Below, in pieces: positions 20,801 to 29,344 of a DNA stretch of 64,000 bases. The notes under the pieces are model-generated. The model had not been told where the DNA came from. It saw nothing but the letters and a program-made list of their open reading frames with translations, and made no database searches. Within the stretch, counting starts at the first letter, position 1. Every line of letters starts with the position of its first letter. Source of the DNA: Bimastos eiseni (Eukaryota; Annelida; Clitellata; Crassiclitellata; Lumbricidae); the NCBI GenBank assembly GCA_959347315.1, contig OY365813.1, positions 12,500,829 to 12,564,828 of the forward strand, written 5' to 3'. A program made the translations under genes and the position numbers.

Positions 20801-23123
20801 CCTAAGTTTTATAGGTCTTTTAATTCCCTGTATATTGGATGCTGCAGATTCAGTGAACCTGTTTTGTTGCAATTGATTAGTGCCCACTGCCATATCTTCT
20901 TTATGGATTGGAAGCTGTCGGTCTTACAAAAAGTGAGCTTAACTCCTTAGAGCACACTTACGGTTCGGCAATGTGCAAAATTAAAAAAAATCTGCATACT
21001 AGTATTGAATACGTGCTGCACTTCATGCATGAAATGAATGTGAAAGACTGTTGGTTATCCAGAAGACTACGATTTTTTTATAAATGCTGTTCACGTGTCA
21101 ATGATGTTGTCAGATTTTTAGCGGGTTTCACTCAGATCATAAGTGATTGAGCTCAAGTCCTTTTTTTAATTTTTTTCGTTGTTGCTTCATATGTAGGCTA
21201 TGTAGACTTGTGCTACCAATCTTTGGTGATATAAAGATTGATATATAACTACATAATGGCTTTAAGGCAAGATTCAGCCATAGTAATAACTAATGTACGC
21301 AAGCGTTGTCAGTATATACTTACACTGAAGAGTAAAGTAGTAGTAGCCCGTGGAAGTCAAAGTTGATCCCTCTTCCTTTACATAGCAGCCGAAACTCTGA
21401 ATGGAATCGATATATTGCACAGAGGCAATTGTCAGTGTCCTTCCGCTGTTCTTTGTACCATAACCGCCCACAATGGTTCCATTTGGAAGTTGCAGTAATC
21501 CATTTGGCAGAATTTGGAGAGTGCTGGAAAACCTCGCCAGGTACCAGGAGTACGAAAGACTCGTTCGATAAGCGGCGGGTTGAGAGTTAGACACATAGTT
21601 GCACGTCAGTTCCACTGAATCGCCTTCTATTGGAGGAGTTCGCACCAGCGTTGGGCTCCAGGACATTGAACCATAGGCTAAAATGCAGAGATCTTCATTG
21701 CTATCGTGATCACACAGTTTAAAATATCCCTACTTCAAAAGAAGCATCTCGGAGGCGGTCCATGCTTAATAACGCAAGACAACATGACCAATTAACGTGC
21801 ACCAATTAATCATCAAAGAAACGGCGACAACAAGCGGAAACGAAGCAAAGTGAGACGAAGTACGTGTAGCAACAGTCTTTAAAATCCAATACTGTTATGA
21901 AATCGTCATTGTGACAGAGCTCGAAAATTATTCTGTGAAGGGGCAAATTATGGTTGTACTACTTTGTATGGGTTTTTAAGTTCAAAGAGCACCTTAGGTT
22001 TATGTTCAGTTGAAGCGCAAGACTAAATCATACTCTTATGGTTTTGTTATTCTTATATTTGTCAGTGATGTGTAGCCTACCCGTTGCTATTTATGCTCTT
22101 GAGGAAGCGCTTGCTGTTCTCGATGGTATTCAAAATAATTAATTCGTTACAATTACTTTCTCGTGCATTATTTTGTTTACTAACATTGACAACTAATTTT
22201 TTAATTCTTATTACCGCATTTAAACTTTATGCGATCAATAAGACGTCATATCGAACGCATACACAAGAAACAAATATTGTAATGTGCGCTGAAGATAACA
22301 TTTATCCAACCAGAGAAATATTTCATTAGGTTGCCCATTGCCCAGTGTATAATATATTATATGCTTATTTGAATAATGTAATGTATTGTACGGATATTAG
22401 AAAGCATGATTCATCTCACCGTATACGAAGAGCAACGCACTGGAGTCGTTCTCCCAGGTTGCTCCATTATTGATTGATAGGGTATAGTTTCCAGCATCCG
22501 CTACCACAATGCTTGCAATCGTCAGGCTTATGGTGTTACTAACATTGTTCCTTTTCAGGCTGACTCGAGAAGTCTGAGCTACAGGAGCTCCAGTCCCTGG
22601 GTTATAGACAACAAAGTCATTGATCGTGCTCGTCACCGTCCACTGAAACGTACAGTTGTCTCCTTGGATTTTTCGCTGCAGGCCAGTCGATGATGATATG
22701 CCTGAAACATAAGCCCCTAATAATTAGAGTTTTAAACACAGACATTTTTGTATTTATAATCCACCACCAACTGACTAGAAAATCTACTTATGAGGTACCA
22801 TGTTTGACTTAGGCCTACACGAAACAAACAACAGTTCAACTGCTCGTCGATATCATATCAAATAGCACCGATATATGTACCATATACTTTTAAGATGCTA
22901 GTTAACATTTAAGTAAGTACGTAAGTGTGTTTCTTATGAACCAATTGCTAGTGGCACTTTGGTGTACATACTCTAATAAACGCAATTCGATGTATATGGA
23001 ATTCCAATAATAAACGAAGATGTTATGTGGTCATGGGCAAGGGGGCTGAGGGAGTAGCGTCAACTTACCCGCCAGAGCGCTATTGACGATGAACGCAAGA
23101 ATCACGAAAATTGGAATTTTCAT
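11699..23123 (-). CDS. Ig/FN3 transmembrane receptor gene 2 (whole gene, 7 exons, intact frame)
   Basis: Exons are inferred at 23123-23069, 22701-22420, 21677-21324, 19700-19407, 17712-17068, 14692-14541 and 11803-11699. They sum to 1,887 bases, one open frame of about 628 residues. Layout: signal peptide 1-18, Ig1 19-112, Ig2 113-230, Ig3 231-328, two FN3-like domains 329-543, membrane span about 554-579, cytoplasmic tail to 628. All introns are GT-AG and all phases agree, which strongly supports the model. The protein should be a type I plasma-membrane receptor, with tail tyrosines suited to SH2 binding. Its four largest introns contain recognisable mobile-element DNA. Further small exons between 11804 and 14540 cannot be excluded. 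No named family fits; the domain layout resembles invertebrate immune or allorecognition IgSF receptors, which is inference. Confidence 0.85.
12440..12960. repeat. GAGACA-type degenerate simple repeat
   Basis: From about 12650 the plus strand is a degenerate purine-rich AGAGACAGA repeat. Open frames on both strands (Ser/Leu-rich on minus) are by-products of low complexity. It lies in the last intron of gene 2. Confidence 0.8.
12961..13312. repeat. Successive pyrimidine repeats: (CTT/CTTT)n, (TACC)n, (GCTT)n
   Basis: Three simple repeats follow without a gap: CTT/CTTT tracts to about 13180, ACCT/TACC units to about 13245, and GCTTGCTTTGCTT units to 13312. Frames across it have no coding meaning. 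Confidence 0.9.
13590..14365. mobile_element. Non-autonomous DNA transposon (hAT-like ends) in intron 6 of gene 2
   Basis: The left end TAGAGTAAAGTACCCAAA and the inverted right end TAGGGTAAAGTGCCCAAA are near-identical and fit the YARNG start of hAT elements. Inside, AATGTGAGCAC/GTGCTCACATT words recur many times in both orientations, as subterminal transposase-binding repeats do. The 8-bp target duplication is not evident. No transposase is encoded. Confidence 0.6.
14541..14692 (-). CDS. Receptor gene 2, exon 6: transmembrane segment
   Basis: The acceptor AATTTCAG and donor AGGAG|GTAACA bound 152 bases, phase 1 to phase 0. The product begins DGDSNRDSTS. A hydrophobic stretch of about 26 residues follows (VIALAVVLGIAVLAIFGM in its core), then the basic stop-transfer sequence WRRRHH and a Ser/Asn-rich linker. 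Position and phase match gene 1 exon 6. Confidence 0.85.
15138..15182 (+). mobile_element. SINE head fragment
   Basis: GACACGAGAGGATTCCGAT followed by CGGTCAAAGCGGCCGTCAGG matches the A-box region of the SINEs at 11407 and 58121. The rest of the element is missing. Confidence 0.45.
15400..15605. repeat. (ACAT)n-type degenerate microsatellite
   Basis: CATACATA/CACATA units dominate about 200 bases. Overlapping Met/Tyr/Cys-rich or Thr/His-rich frames are artefacts. Confidence 0.9.
15912..16954. mobile_element. hAT-type non-autonomous transposon in intron 5 of gene 2
   Basis: The ends share CAGAGTTGTCC and then GGTCT in inverted orientation. The 8-bp flanks are ACCCACAC (15904-15911) and ACTCATAC (16955-16962), differing by two C/T changes, so they are probably a decayed target duplication. 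GGGTCGG/GGGTCGGGTC units crowd both subterminal regions. No transposase frame is present. Confidence 0.72.
17068..17712 (-). CDS. Receptor gene 2, exon 5: two FN3-like domains
   Basis: This 645-base phase 1-1 exon starts after GTTAAAAG with GKPDQPSAFQVSYASHFTIG and ends at ATACTG|GTCAGT. Features shared with gene 1 exon 5 are WNCMW, a cysteine in GTCYNL, IQPDTLYEALVWST, the double cysteine VYCCYEI, and LLKGIRV near the end. Several N-x-S/T sites suggest an extracellular glycoprotein. The two halves are about 100 residues each, the usual length of FN3 domains. Confidence 0.85.
17941..19028. mobile_element. hAT-type non-autonomous transposon in intron 4 of gene 2
   Basis: The inverted ends are TAGAGGTCTGCGGGT (left) and TAGGGGTCTGCGGGT (right, reverse complement). 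Flanking GCGTGGAT (17933-17940) and GCGTGGAA (19029-19036) agree in seven of eight positions, as an hAT target duplication would. If these are the true flanks, four extra bases (TAAT) precede the left end. ACCCGTACCCG units fill both subterminal regions, and the middle is a long purine tract. Confidence 0.68.
18190..18770. repeat. Purine-rich (GGA/GAA) tract inside the hAT-type element
   Basis: Nearly 600 bases are strongly enriched for A and G on the plus strand. Long Ser/Leu/Pro-rich frames on the minus strand are composition artefacts. Confidence 0.8.
19407..19700 (-). CDS. Receptor gene 2, exon 4: Ig-like domain 3 (no disulfide cysteines)
   Basis: This 294-base phase 1-1 exon lies between TTTTCAG and CCTCCAG|GTCTGT. 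It reads KPVVVSTSPVTRKFNAVVG, then VQLSIQYSAN where gene 1 has FTCKAN, NNWTFVNTQGN and YYGNYSYNVSNSIG. Both disulfide cysteine positions are occupied by other residues, but the strand-C Trp and strand-F Tyr remain, so an Ig fold without the core disulfide is likely. Confidence 0.86.
20228..21150 (+). mobile_element. 5'-truncated LINE with RT remnant, intron 3 of gene 2
   Basis: The plus strand shows RT motifs in order: a KAF-(V)-DKVNH motif A near 20236, CGVRQGGVLSSVLFAVFVND (motif B), and MYADDLILIS (motif C) near 20527. A degenerate C-terminal part (FDMKLNVAKSQILRIG) follows with several stops. The element lacks its endonuclease and 5' half, and is antisense to the receptor gene. Confidence 0.8.
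21324..21677 (-). CDS. Receptor gene 2, exon 3: Ig-like domain 2 (canonical cysteines)
   Basis: This 354-base phase 1-1 exon is bounded by GCATTTTAG and TTCAGT|GTAAGT. It contains VELTCNYVSN, the Trp in SYSWYLA and FGCYVKEEGS, giving the normal Ig core of C, W and C. Gene 1 exon 3 has the same landmarks. The split codon at the donor gives Tyr on joining exon 4. Confidence 0.88.
22420..22701 (-). CDS. Receptor gene 2, exon 2: Ig-like domain 1 (V-like)
   Basis: This 282-base phase 1-1 exon lies between GTTTCAG and ATACG|GTGAGA. It starts GISSSTGLQRKIQGDNCTFQ, then WTVT, and ends with the motif DAGNYTLSI and a strand-G-like ALLFVYG. The first cysteine is present, but Leu takes the place of the second (YTLS), so there is no standard disulfide. 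DAGNY is a clear Ig strand-F signature. Confidence 0.87.
23069..23123 (-). CDS. Receptor gene 2, exon 1: signal peptide
   Basis: ATG at 23123 gives MKIPIFVILAFIVNSALAG, a clear signal peptide with an A-x-A-type cleavage site. The donor is GGCGG|GTAAGT, phase 1. A TTCTTCAACAG sequence 20-odd bases upstream could be an acceptor for a 5' UTR intron; I cannot tell whether it is used. Confidence 0.82.
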
Positions 23124-23329
23124 TTTCGAATGCGACGTTTCTTTACCTGTTGAAGAAATCACTGATTTAAGGTAACTCCTAATCTTACATAAATTATCCG
23201 GGGAAGAACCATTACAATGTCTTATTGGCACTAATCGAAGCGAAATCGTAATTAAAATGAATATCCATTGGAGAAGCCAGGTTATAGTCAAGTCTAATCC
23301 AAACTAATCTAATTTATGGCTCTGTTACT

Positions 23330-23823
23330 GTGACACCAGGATAGGTGGGCAAATAAGCATTCTCAAAGAGGAAAGAAATAATGAGAAGGAAAATAAACAG
23401 AGAGCTAAATAAAATACTAATAAAGACACTAGTATGGAGAGTGGTATTGTACGACTCAGAGACATGGACAATGAAGAAGGAAGATATAAAAAGATTGGAA
23501 GCTTCGAGATGTGGATGTAGAGTAAAATGGAGAGAATCAATTAGACAGAGCTTGTAACAAGTGAAGAGGTGCTGGGAACAATAGGAGAAGAAAAAAACCT
23601 ATTTCGTACAATAAGACAGAGACAACAGAGATGGATAGGACATGTGCTAAGAGGAGACTCAATCATAAAAGCGATCATAGAAGGGAAGATGGATGGAAAA
23701 CGCGGAAGAGGAAGACAAAGAGAAATGATGATGGACTGGATGCTGCAAGAGGGATACAAAAGGCTTAAAGAGGATGCGCAGAGGAGAGAGGAATGGCGAA
23801 GTCGAACATTTGAGCCTGCTTGA
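23330..23823 (+). mobile_element. LINE ORF2 C-terminal fragment
   Basis: The plus strand encodes YDSETWTMKKEDIKRLEA, then RQRQQRWIGHVLRGDSI and GKRGRGRQREMMMDWMLQ, ending in TGA. This is the typical C-terminal end of many invertebrate non-LTR reverse transcriptases. There are frame breaks before 23560, and the 5' part is absent. It lies just upstream of receptor gene 2, in the opposite orientation. Confidence 0.75.
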
Positions 23824-23829
23824 AAAAGG

Positions 23830-24780
23830 CAGAGAACAAGAACGAGACCGTGATAAATTTATTAAACAGATATATAACTATAACAGACAGATACAGAATA
23901 AAGCATGATAAAAAAGCAAGATACATAATGCATGATACATAAAGGGTGATACGTAAAGCATCAATCGAAGATGGATTTAAATGATTTCGTAGTCGAACAT
24001 GCATGATCATGCCATGGGTCCAATCTGTTCAAGATGCGCAAATGTATTTTCTGAGATTTCGACTAGCTACAGTCAAGTGTATGGTCAGGTACTGATGGAG
24101 ACAATTGAGTTGCAAACCTATTCGCATAATTTTAAAATGCAATTGTTATTTATATAACTGCTGTGACTGGAGCAAAAGATATGTAAATTACCCCATGAGG
24201 TTCTTTTAAGGCGTGATATAGATAGCCGTGAACATGCATTTCAAGCATAATTATATAGGAACCTAAATGACTTAACTCTCTTAATGTTCCATGTTGAATA
24301 TTATTCAAAGGGAACAATAATTGAGAAACAGCAATGACGAATGTTATTTTTCTGCATTACATTATTTCCGAGGTCATTCGTCACGCAAGAGGCCAATATG
24401 TAGTTTCACGCATTGAAGATTGTGCTCAAAAGATGTGGGTCTTTCCTCCGCCACGCAAGATGCCTTGATTGTGGTGCGCAGTGTTTTTAGAACTTTCTTA
24501 GGGTTGTTGACACGCATGCAATGCTAAGCAAGTGTACATGTACATCTCTGAGCAACAGCAACAAAGGTGGCCTACAAGAGGCTGAGACTCATTCTGCTCT
24601 CTCTGAAATTCGCAAATGCCCAAGCCCTGCGTAATATTCTTTTGTAGATTGCATCCAACAGCGTAAACAGTGGCTGCGGGTGCAAATCACGAGTCAGTAT
24701 AATTCTAGTGAATAGGTCAGACTAGCTCAATATGGTAATCAACGTCTGATCAGAGATTGCCGCCTGAGTATATTCATGTG
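23830..24780. other. No gene recognised
   Basis: I see no coding exon or structured repeat here apart from short direct repeats of GATACATAAAG type near 23900-23960. It is upstream of receptor gene 2 and could include distal promoter sequence. Confidence 0.4.
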
Positions 24781-24799
24781 AACTGTGTATAGGCCCCAT

Positions 24800-25115
24800 G
24801 TACATGTATACTATGTATGTACATGTATGTACATATGTATGTATATATGTATGTATATATGTATGTATATATGTATGTATATATGTATGTATGTATATAT
24901 GTATGTATATATGTATGTATATATGTATGTATATATGTATGTATGTATGTATGCAGCTATGCATGTATGGTACATGCATGTATGCAACAATGTGCAGATG
25001 TATGTAATAAATAATGTATGTATGTATTTATATATGCATGCATGTTTGTGTGCATTGCATATGCATGTATGTACGTACACACACGCGTACATTATGCCTG
25101 TATGTATGTACAAAT
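24800..25115. repeat. (TATG/TATA)n microsatellite
   Basis: About 160 bases of TATGTATATATGTATG repeats followed by a degenerate TGCATG/GTATG region. The Met-Tyr-Val and His-Ile-Tyr frames on both strands are artefacts. Confidence 0.95.
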
Positions 25116-25370
25116 ACTTCCAACACTGTGCTGTTCATGTAGGCCTATATTATTACTTCCTGGTCTTAAGTCACTTCGAACATGCTTGACTACCAGTAGA
25201 GTAAGCAGATTTTAAGCACGACTGCGTATAAAAGTGTACCCTGGATGTTTGTCATTGGCAGACGAGGTTCTGGTACTAATGCCGCGTAAGTCGGCATTCC
25301 CTTCTATGTAGGATCTTTGTGTTATCATATTATTTGTTGACTTGTTCATGAATGGCTGGCGCCGAACTTA

Positions 25371-25556
25371 TCAGACGTCAACAGGAACCTGTCTTCTTCT
25401 GATAATATCCTTGTCAGCGAAGCTCAACCAGTCAGTTATGTACCTATAGCCTTTAATTTCCAGTGCGCAATATATCGGTCGATTTTCAAGGCCGTCAGAG
25501 CCTTCCTTCACCACGAATCCAGTGAAAATGATCCCAAATAGGTCACGTTGGTTCAA
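25371..25556 (-). other. Unrecognised short open frame, possibly an exon relic
   Basis: The frame includes FTGFVVKEGSDGLENRPIYC and LEIKGYRYITDWLSFADKD. The composition looks like a real globular protein rather than noise, but I do not recognise the family and cannot place splice sites with confidence. Confidence 0.25.
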
Positions 25557-25879
25557 TGCACTTCTGCTTGACGGGTGTTCTCAAGCATTGACTAAGTTGA
25601 ATGTAGCAACTAGAGTTAATTGTGGAGAAAGCCTATTAAACGGCGATCTCAAGATGCTTCGTAGGCCCTATTATTGTAAATTAAACCGTATATCGCTGTC
25701 AAGAACACATTCATTGGAGACATTCTATGCTATAGTCTAGCAATTGAGTGTAATTTGAACTGGAATTTCATCAGGAAGCAAAGCACCGCTTTGAAAACTA
25801 GAGGAATCACTGATTGCGAACTCACGCAAACACGTTTATCCAAACAAATAGATCCCCATTTACAGAGTCTATGATCAAG

Positions 25880-26095
25880 TTATGCAATAGATTGGAAAAT
25901 CATCGCAGTACTCGATGGTGCAGTCGCCGCGTAGTTCCTCATTGGTAGAAGATGACTCACGGACGTCCTGCCATAGATCAAATCACCTGAATAGGACACA
26001 CTCATCGGTTCTCGATCTGTTGAGTGAACCACCAGCAGCGACCAACCCACGGTCGCTGTCGCTTCAATGGCACGAGCAGAAACCAATATGACTCA
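25880..26095 (-). pseudogene. Degenerate hyalin-repeat (HYR) domain exon
   Basis: The minus strand reads VSARAIEATATVGWSLLVV, then EPMSVSYSGD, a GRTSV motif, and NYAATAPSSTAMIFQSI with a stop. This follows the HYR pattern of an ATV-x-W strand, SGD, a G-T-x-V turn, Y-x-A-x-D and a final hydrophobic strand, but the cysteine and several key positions are lost. HYR domains are common in secreted and adhesive proteins of echinoderms. The match is from memory of the family and is moderate. Confidence 0.42.
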
Positions 26096-26370
26096 GACGC
26101 AGACGGCGTCTACGAGTCATCGAACCGACGTCAGTAAGGATCGGTCCCCAGGCTTGCAGGTCAAGAGGGCAAGTTAAGAGAATGACTTCTAAACTTACAA
26201 TATCCACAGCATAACGAGGCAATTGAGGTCAACTATAGGTTGATTTGCTGATTGCGTCACAAGAGATCATGCTACGAAATACCAGTAGTAGGATTCGAAT
26301 AGTGTTGCTTGAATTGCGTTACATTAACTGTGGGTTTACACACGTATGCTGCCGATACTCTTGTAATGTA

Positions 26371-26404
26371 ATTTACATTACATTATATATAATGTAATGT
26401 AAAT
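26371..26404. repeat. 34-bp perfect palindrome
   Basis: The arms ATTTACATTACATTATA and TATAATGTAATGTAAAT are exact reverse complements with no spacer. A nearby GAAAATTTCTCA block recurs at about 48120, so it may be the end of a repeat family. Confidence 0.85.
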
Positions 26405-27120
26405 CCTCGAAAATTTCTCACCACCCACAAAAGCCACGTCAGGCTTTTGTCATACACTCGCTACGGTCGTAGTCGATGATGAGAGTGGTCATGTGGTGGC
26501 ACAGGAGTAGAATCTGGATAAGACACATTGAAGAGTTCGGTTTTTAGTCATGAATGGAAAGTAGCAGGGGATAATGAAAGCGAAAATGTACGAGAAATCG
26601 TGATATGCTACGGTCAAATCTATGGTGTACAGCTTGAATTTGCTATTCTGTATGACAGATTTGACAGATTCCTTGTCAGTTCTACTCATACAGTGTCGCT
26701 TAGGCCCATTCGTTCATTTCTTCATTCTCAAATTATTGGTCTGCCCTCTGTCGTACGTACGGTTCTTCTTGGTAAGCCTATGTACGTACCTCATTACGGG
26801 TTGCTTTCTTGTTCGATTAACACAACGCAAGGCACTAATTACTAGGGCTATGTGTAGACCATAAGCTCGCCCAAATGCTATGCTATATATGCATGCTTGT
26901 ATATGTGTGTGTGTATATGATGCATGGTTGTATGCACAATATGTATGTGTGCATGGATGTGTCCATGTCGGCTAAGTGTTACTAAACCTGTAAGATATCT
27001 ATTTTTTAGCGGATTGACGTATTGCTTTGGTTCCAATACCTGCAAAGTTTGAAGATGAAATGGTTCGTAATATGAGGTGTGCATGTTGGAAGCCTTCGTT
27101 TTATAGGCATACATATCTGA

Positions 27121-27375
27121 GATTTTCATCTACAGGGGTCTTCGCCCACTCTCAGAGAGATGATTATCGCGTGTCACTGACTGACTGTCACCAACTCTAG
27201 GCATACTTACTAGCTGACCTTCATCACTTATATTCGTAGATTATCATCTATATAGAGGTATTCACCCACTCTCTCTTATTAACGGGAGATGATTATCGCG
27301 TGTCACTGACAGTTTGCTGACCAGCTGTAGGCCTAGCTGCTTAGTAGCCGACGACCTTCACCGCTTATTAAGGCG
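27121..27375. repeat. Tandem duplication, period ~129 bp
   Basis: GATGATTATCGCGTGTCACT occurs at about 27160 and again at about 27289, with similar flanks (CGCCCACTCT / CACCCACTCT, and CCTTCA...CTTAT downstream). Confidence 0.75.
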
Positions 27376-27539
27376 TGTCACGGACTGTCTGCAGCATTTA
27401 TGCATCCAGTAAGATAAATAAAGATTCAGAAATGGACTCACTTTGTCTCCTGTACGACACAATAATTAGTTGCTTGTTTTCATGTATTTTACATAATGGC
27501 AGTTAAACATATAACTTGTCATCATCCGTTCATACTTCA

Positions 27540-27640
27540 CACTAGGGGGGCTTTTGTCCGAGGGGGCAAATGTGCAACCAAAAATCGGGGGTGGGCTTTT
27601 GTCCGGGGGCTTTTGTCCGGGGGGCTTTTGTCCGTTCCCC
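27540..27640. repeat. GGGGGCTTTTGTCCG cluster
   Basis: The word occurs about four times within 100 bases, in direct orientation. It is probably the end region of a dispersed repeat. Confidence 0.75.
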
Positions 27641-27649
27641 ATACTAAAT

Positions 27650-28070
27650 AGGTGATTATCACTATTCGGCCGAATACGAATAATTGAACCAACTATTCGG
27701 CCGAATGCGAATACGAAGAGTGTACAACATAGGTCTATAAACAGCATCCGCTTATCCATTACTGACCTAACTAACTGTCATTTGAATACAAATGCAAAAT
27801 TAACTAATAAGTTTCACCAACAATAAAATTATTGACCTGCTCAAGCCTCAAAGGAAAAAGCTTAAGTTCAATGCCCTGTACCCAAGTAACGATAGGCCTA
27901 TACTGATACTGCGATACTGCGGTCCAGGCAGTCCACTCGCTATAGCAGCCGCATGATGTAGAAACAGATGTCACGTGACCACTGTTCGTATTCGATCCGA
28001 CCGCTACCATTCGGCCGAATACCGCATAGGTATTTCAACTACTATTCGCCCGAAGCAAATATGAAGCGAA
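27650..28070. mobile_element. Probable hAT-like MITE with ATTCGGCCGAAT words
   Basis: CTATTCGGCCGAATACGAAT and related palindromic words occur at 27663-27720 and again in inverted or direct form at 28010-28075. Clustering at both ends of a noncoding 400-base segment fits a MITE, but I could not fix the exact ends or a target duplication. Confidence 0.4.
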
Positions 28071-28356
28071 TATTTGGTACAGCCACAACAATTACAATTG
28101 CAATTCTTTCAACCGACTAACCGTAATTGAAAAACATTTAATCCGAGAGAAACGCAGCGATATCTATATCTAACCGAAGACCGGACTTTTGGACCGGACA
28201 CACACTGGCTGAAAGAAAACAGGTCTCCTTCTCAGAAGAATATTCGGTACAGCCACAACAATTACATTTGCAATTCTTTCAACCGACTAACCGTAATTGA
28301 ATAACATTTAATCCGAGAGAAACGCAGCGATATCTATATCTAACCGAAGACCGGAC
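28071..28356. repeat. 170-bp tandem duplication
   Basis: About 115 bases starting at GGTACAGCCACAACAATTAC (28076) recur from 28246 with only a few differences. The spacer of copy one (ACACTGGCTGAAAGAAAACA, 28204) recurs at about 28550, so the second unit seems interrupted by about 176 bases of other DNA. Confidence 0.85.
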
Positions 28357-28779
28357 TATTGAGTTCTATGTTTGCCATAAAATAATAAAACTCAGGTTAG
28401 GTGACAACGAGCTCAATAATTATTTGTCTACAGCTTTAGGCCTACTGTTTTTTCTCGTGTTTATGAGAAGCCAACGCTTTGCATGATTACATGCCGGGTG
28501 CAGTCCTATGCCTAGATGAGTAATTGGATAGCACGCATGGACACGCACTGGCTGAAAGAAAACATGTCTCCTAGTCAGAAGGCGTAATACTAAGCAACTT
28601 TTGGTCAATAGCCGACAGCATAAGTTACGTTGACAATAGAACTCATCTGAGTAAATCACAGCGTACTCTGGTGCGAAGTCGGAACTGATGCTAAGTTCTT
28701 TGTGCTACCTCTCATGCAGAGAAATGCCATTGTACCTTTTCTGCTTGTTAGTTTGAGTCGTGACCACCTTTTATAGGGT

Positions 28780-28797
28780 GTACACTGTACAGTGTAC
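28780..28797. repeat. 18-bp perfect palindrome
   Basis: GTACACTGTACAGTGTAC reads the same on both strands. No associated gene is evident. Confidence 0.8.
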
Positions 28798-29344
28798 TGT
28801 ACGTAATGGTGTTCATGCTGCCAATGCAGTGTATACATGTCTGACAGTTGTAGTGTGATGTGATGTGACGTGGCGTAACGTAAAGTAACTTATCGTAACG
28901 TAACGTTCTGTACCCTACTGTATTGTAGGCCTACTGTAATGCACATCTCAGTAAATTTCTCAGAGTTCATAAACGCTTAGTCAGAGAGACTATGCATGAT
29001 GCAGCTAATTCATCGACGTTAGTTTGTGACTTTATTGCTTTCATTTAGTCCTCGCTCAGCTTCCTATGTAGAGGCATTTTTCTCACAGTTTCAACGATCT
29101 GAGACAGACGAACAGACAAGATGCCATGTTAAGCGTCGAAATAACTAAATATAGGCTGTCACTAACCGAAATCTGATCTTCGTTGGTTTTCGTCCTTGCC
29201 TTTGTTTAGACTAGGCCTACATGTCGTAGTTGATGATTCATGACACCGTGTCTAAGTCTATATTGTCTAGGGCAGCGTATTTTATTATTAGGACTAAGAC
29301 AGGTCTGTGAAGGAATTATTCTGAACTTTAAAATAATGATGTTT

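Noticed and set aside
24722..25189. 134-residue open frame and overlapping minus frames
   Set aside because: Caused by a (TATG)n microsatellite read in all frames.
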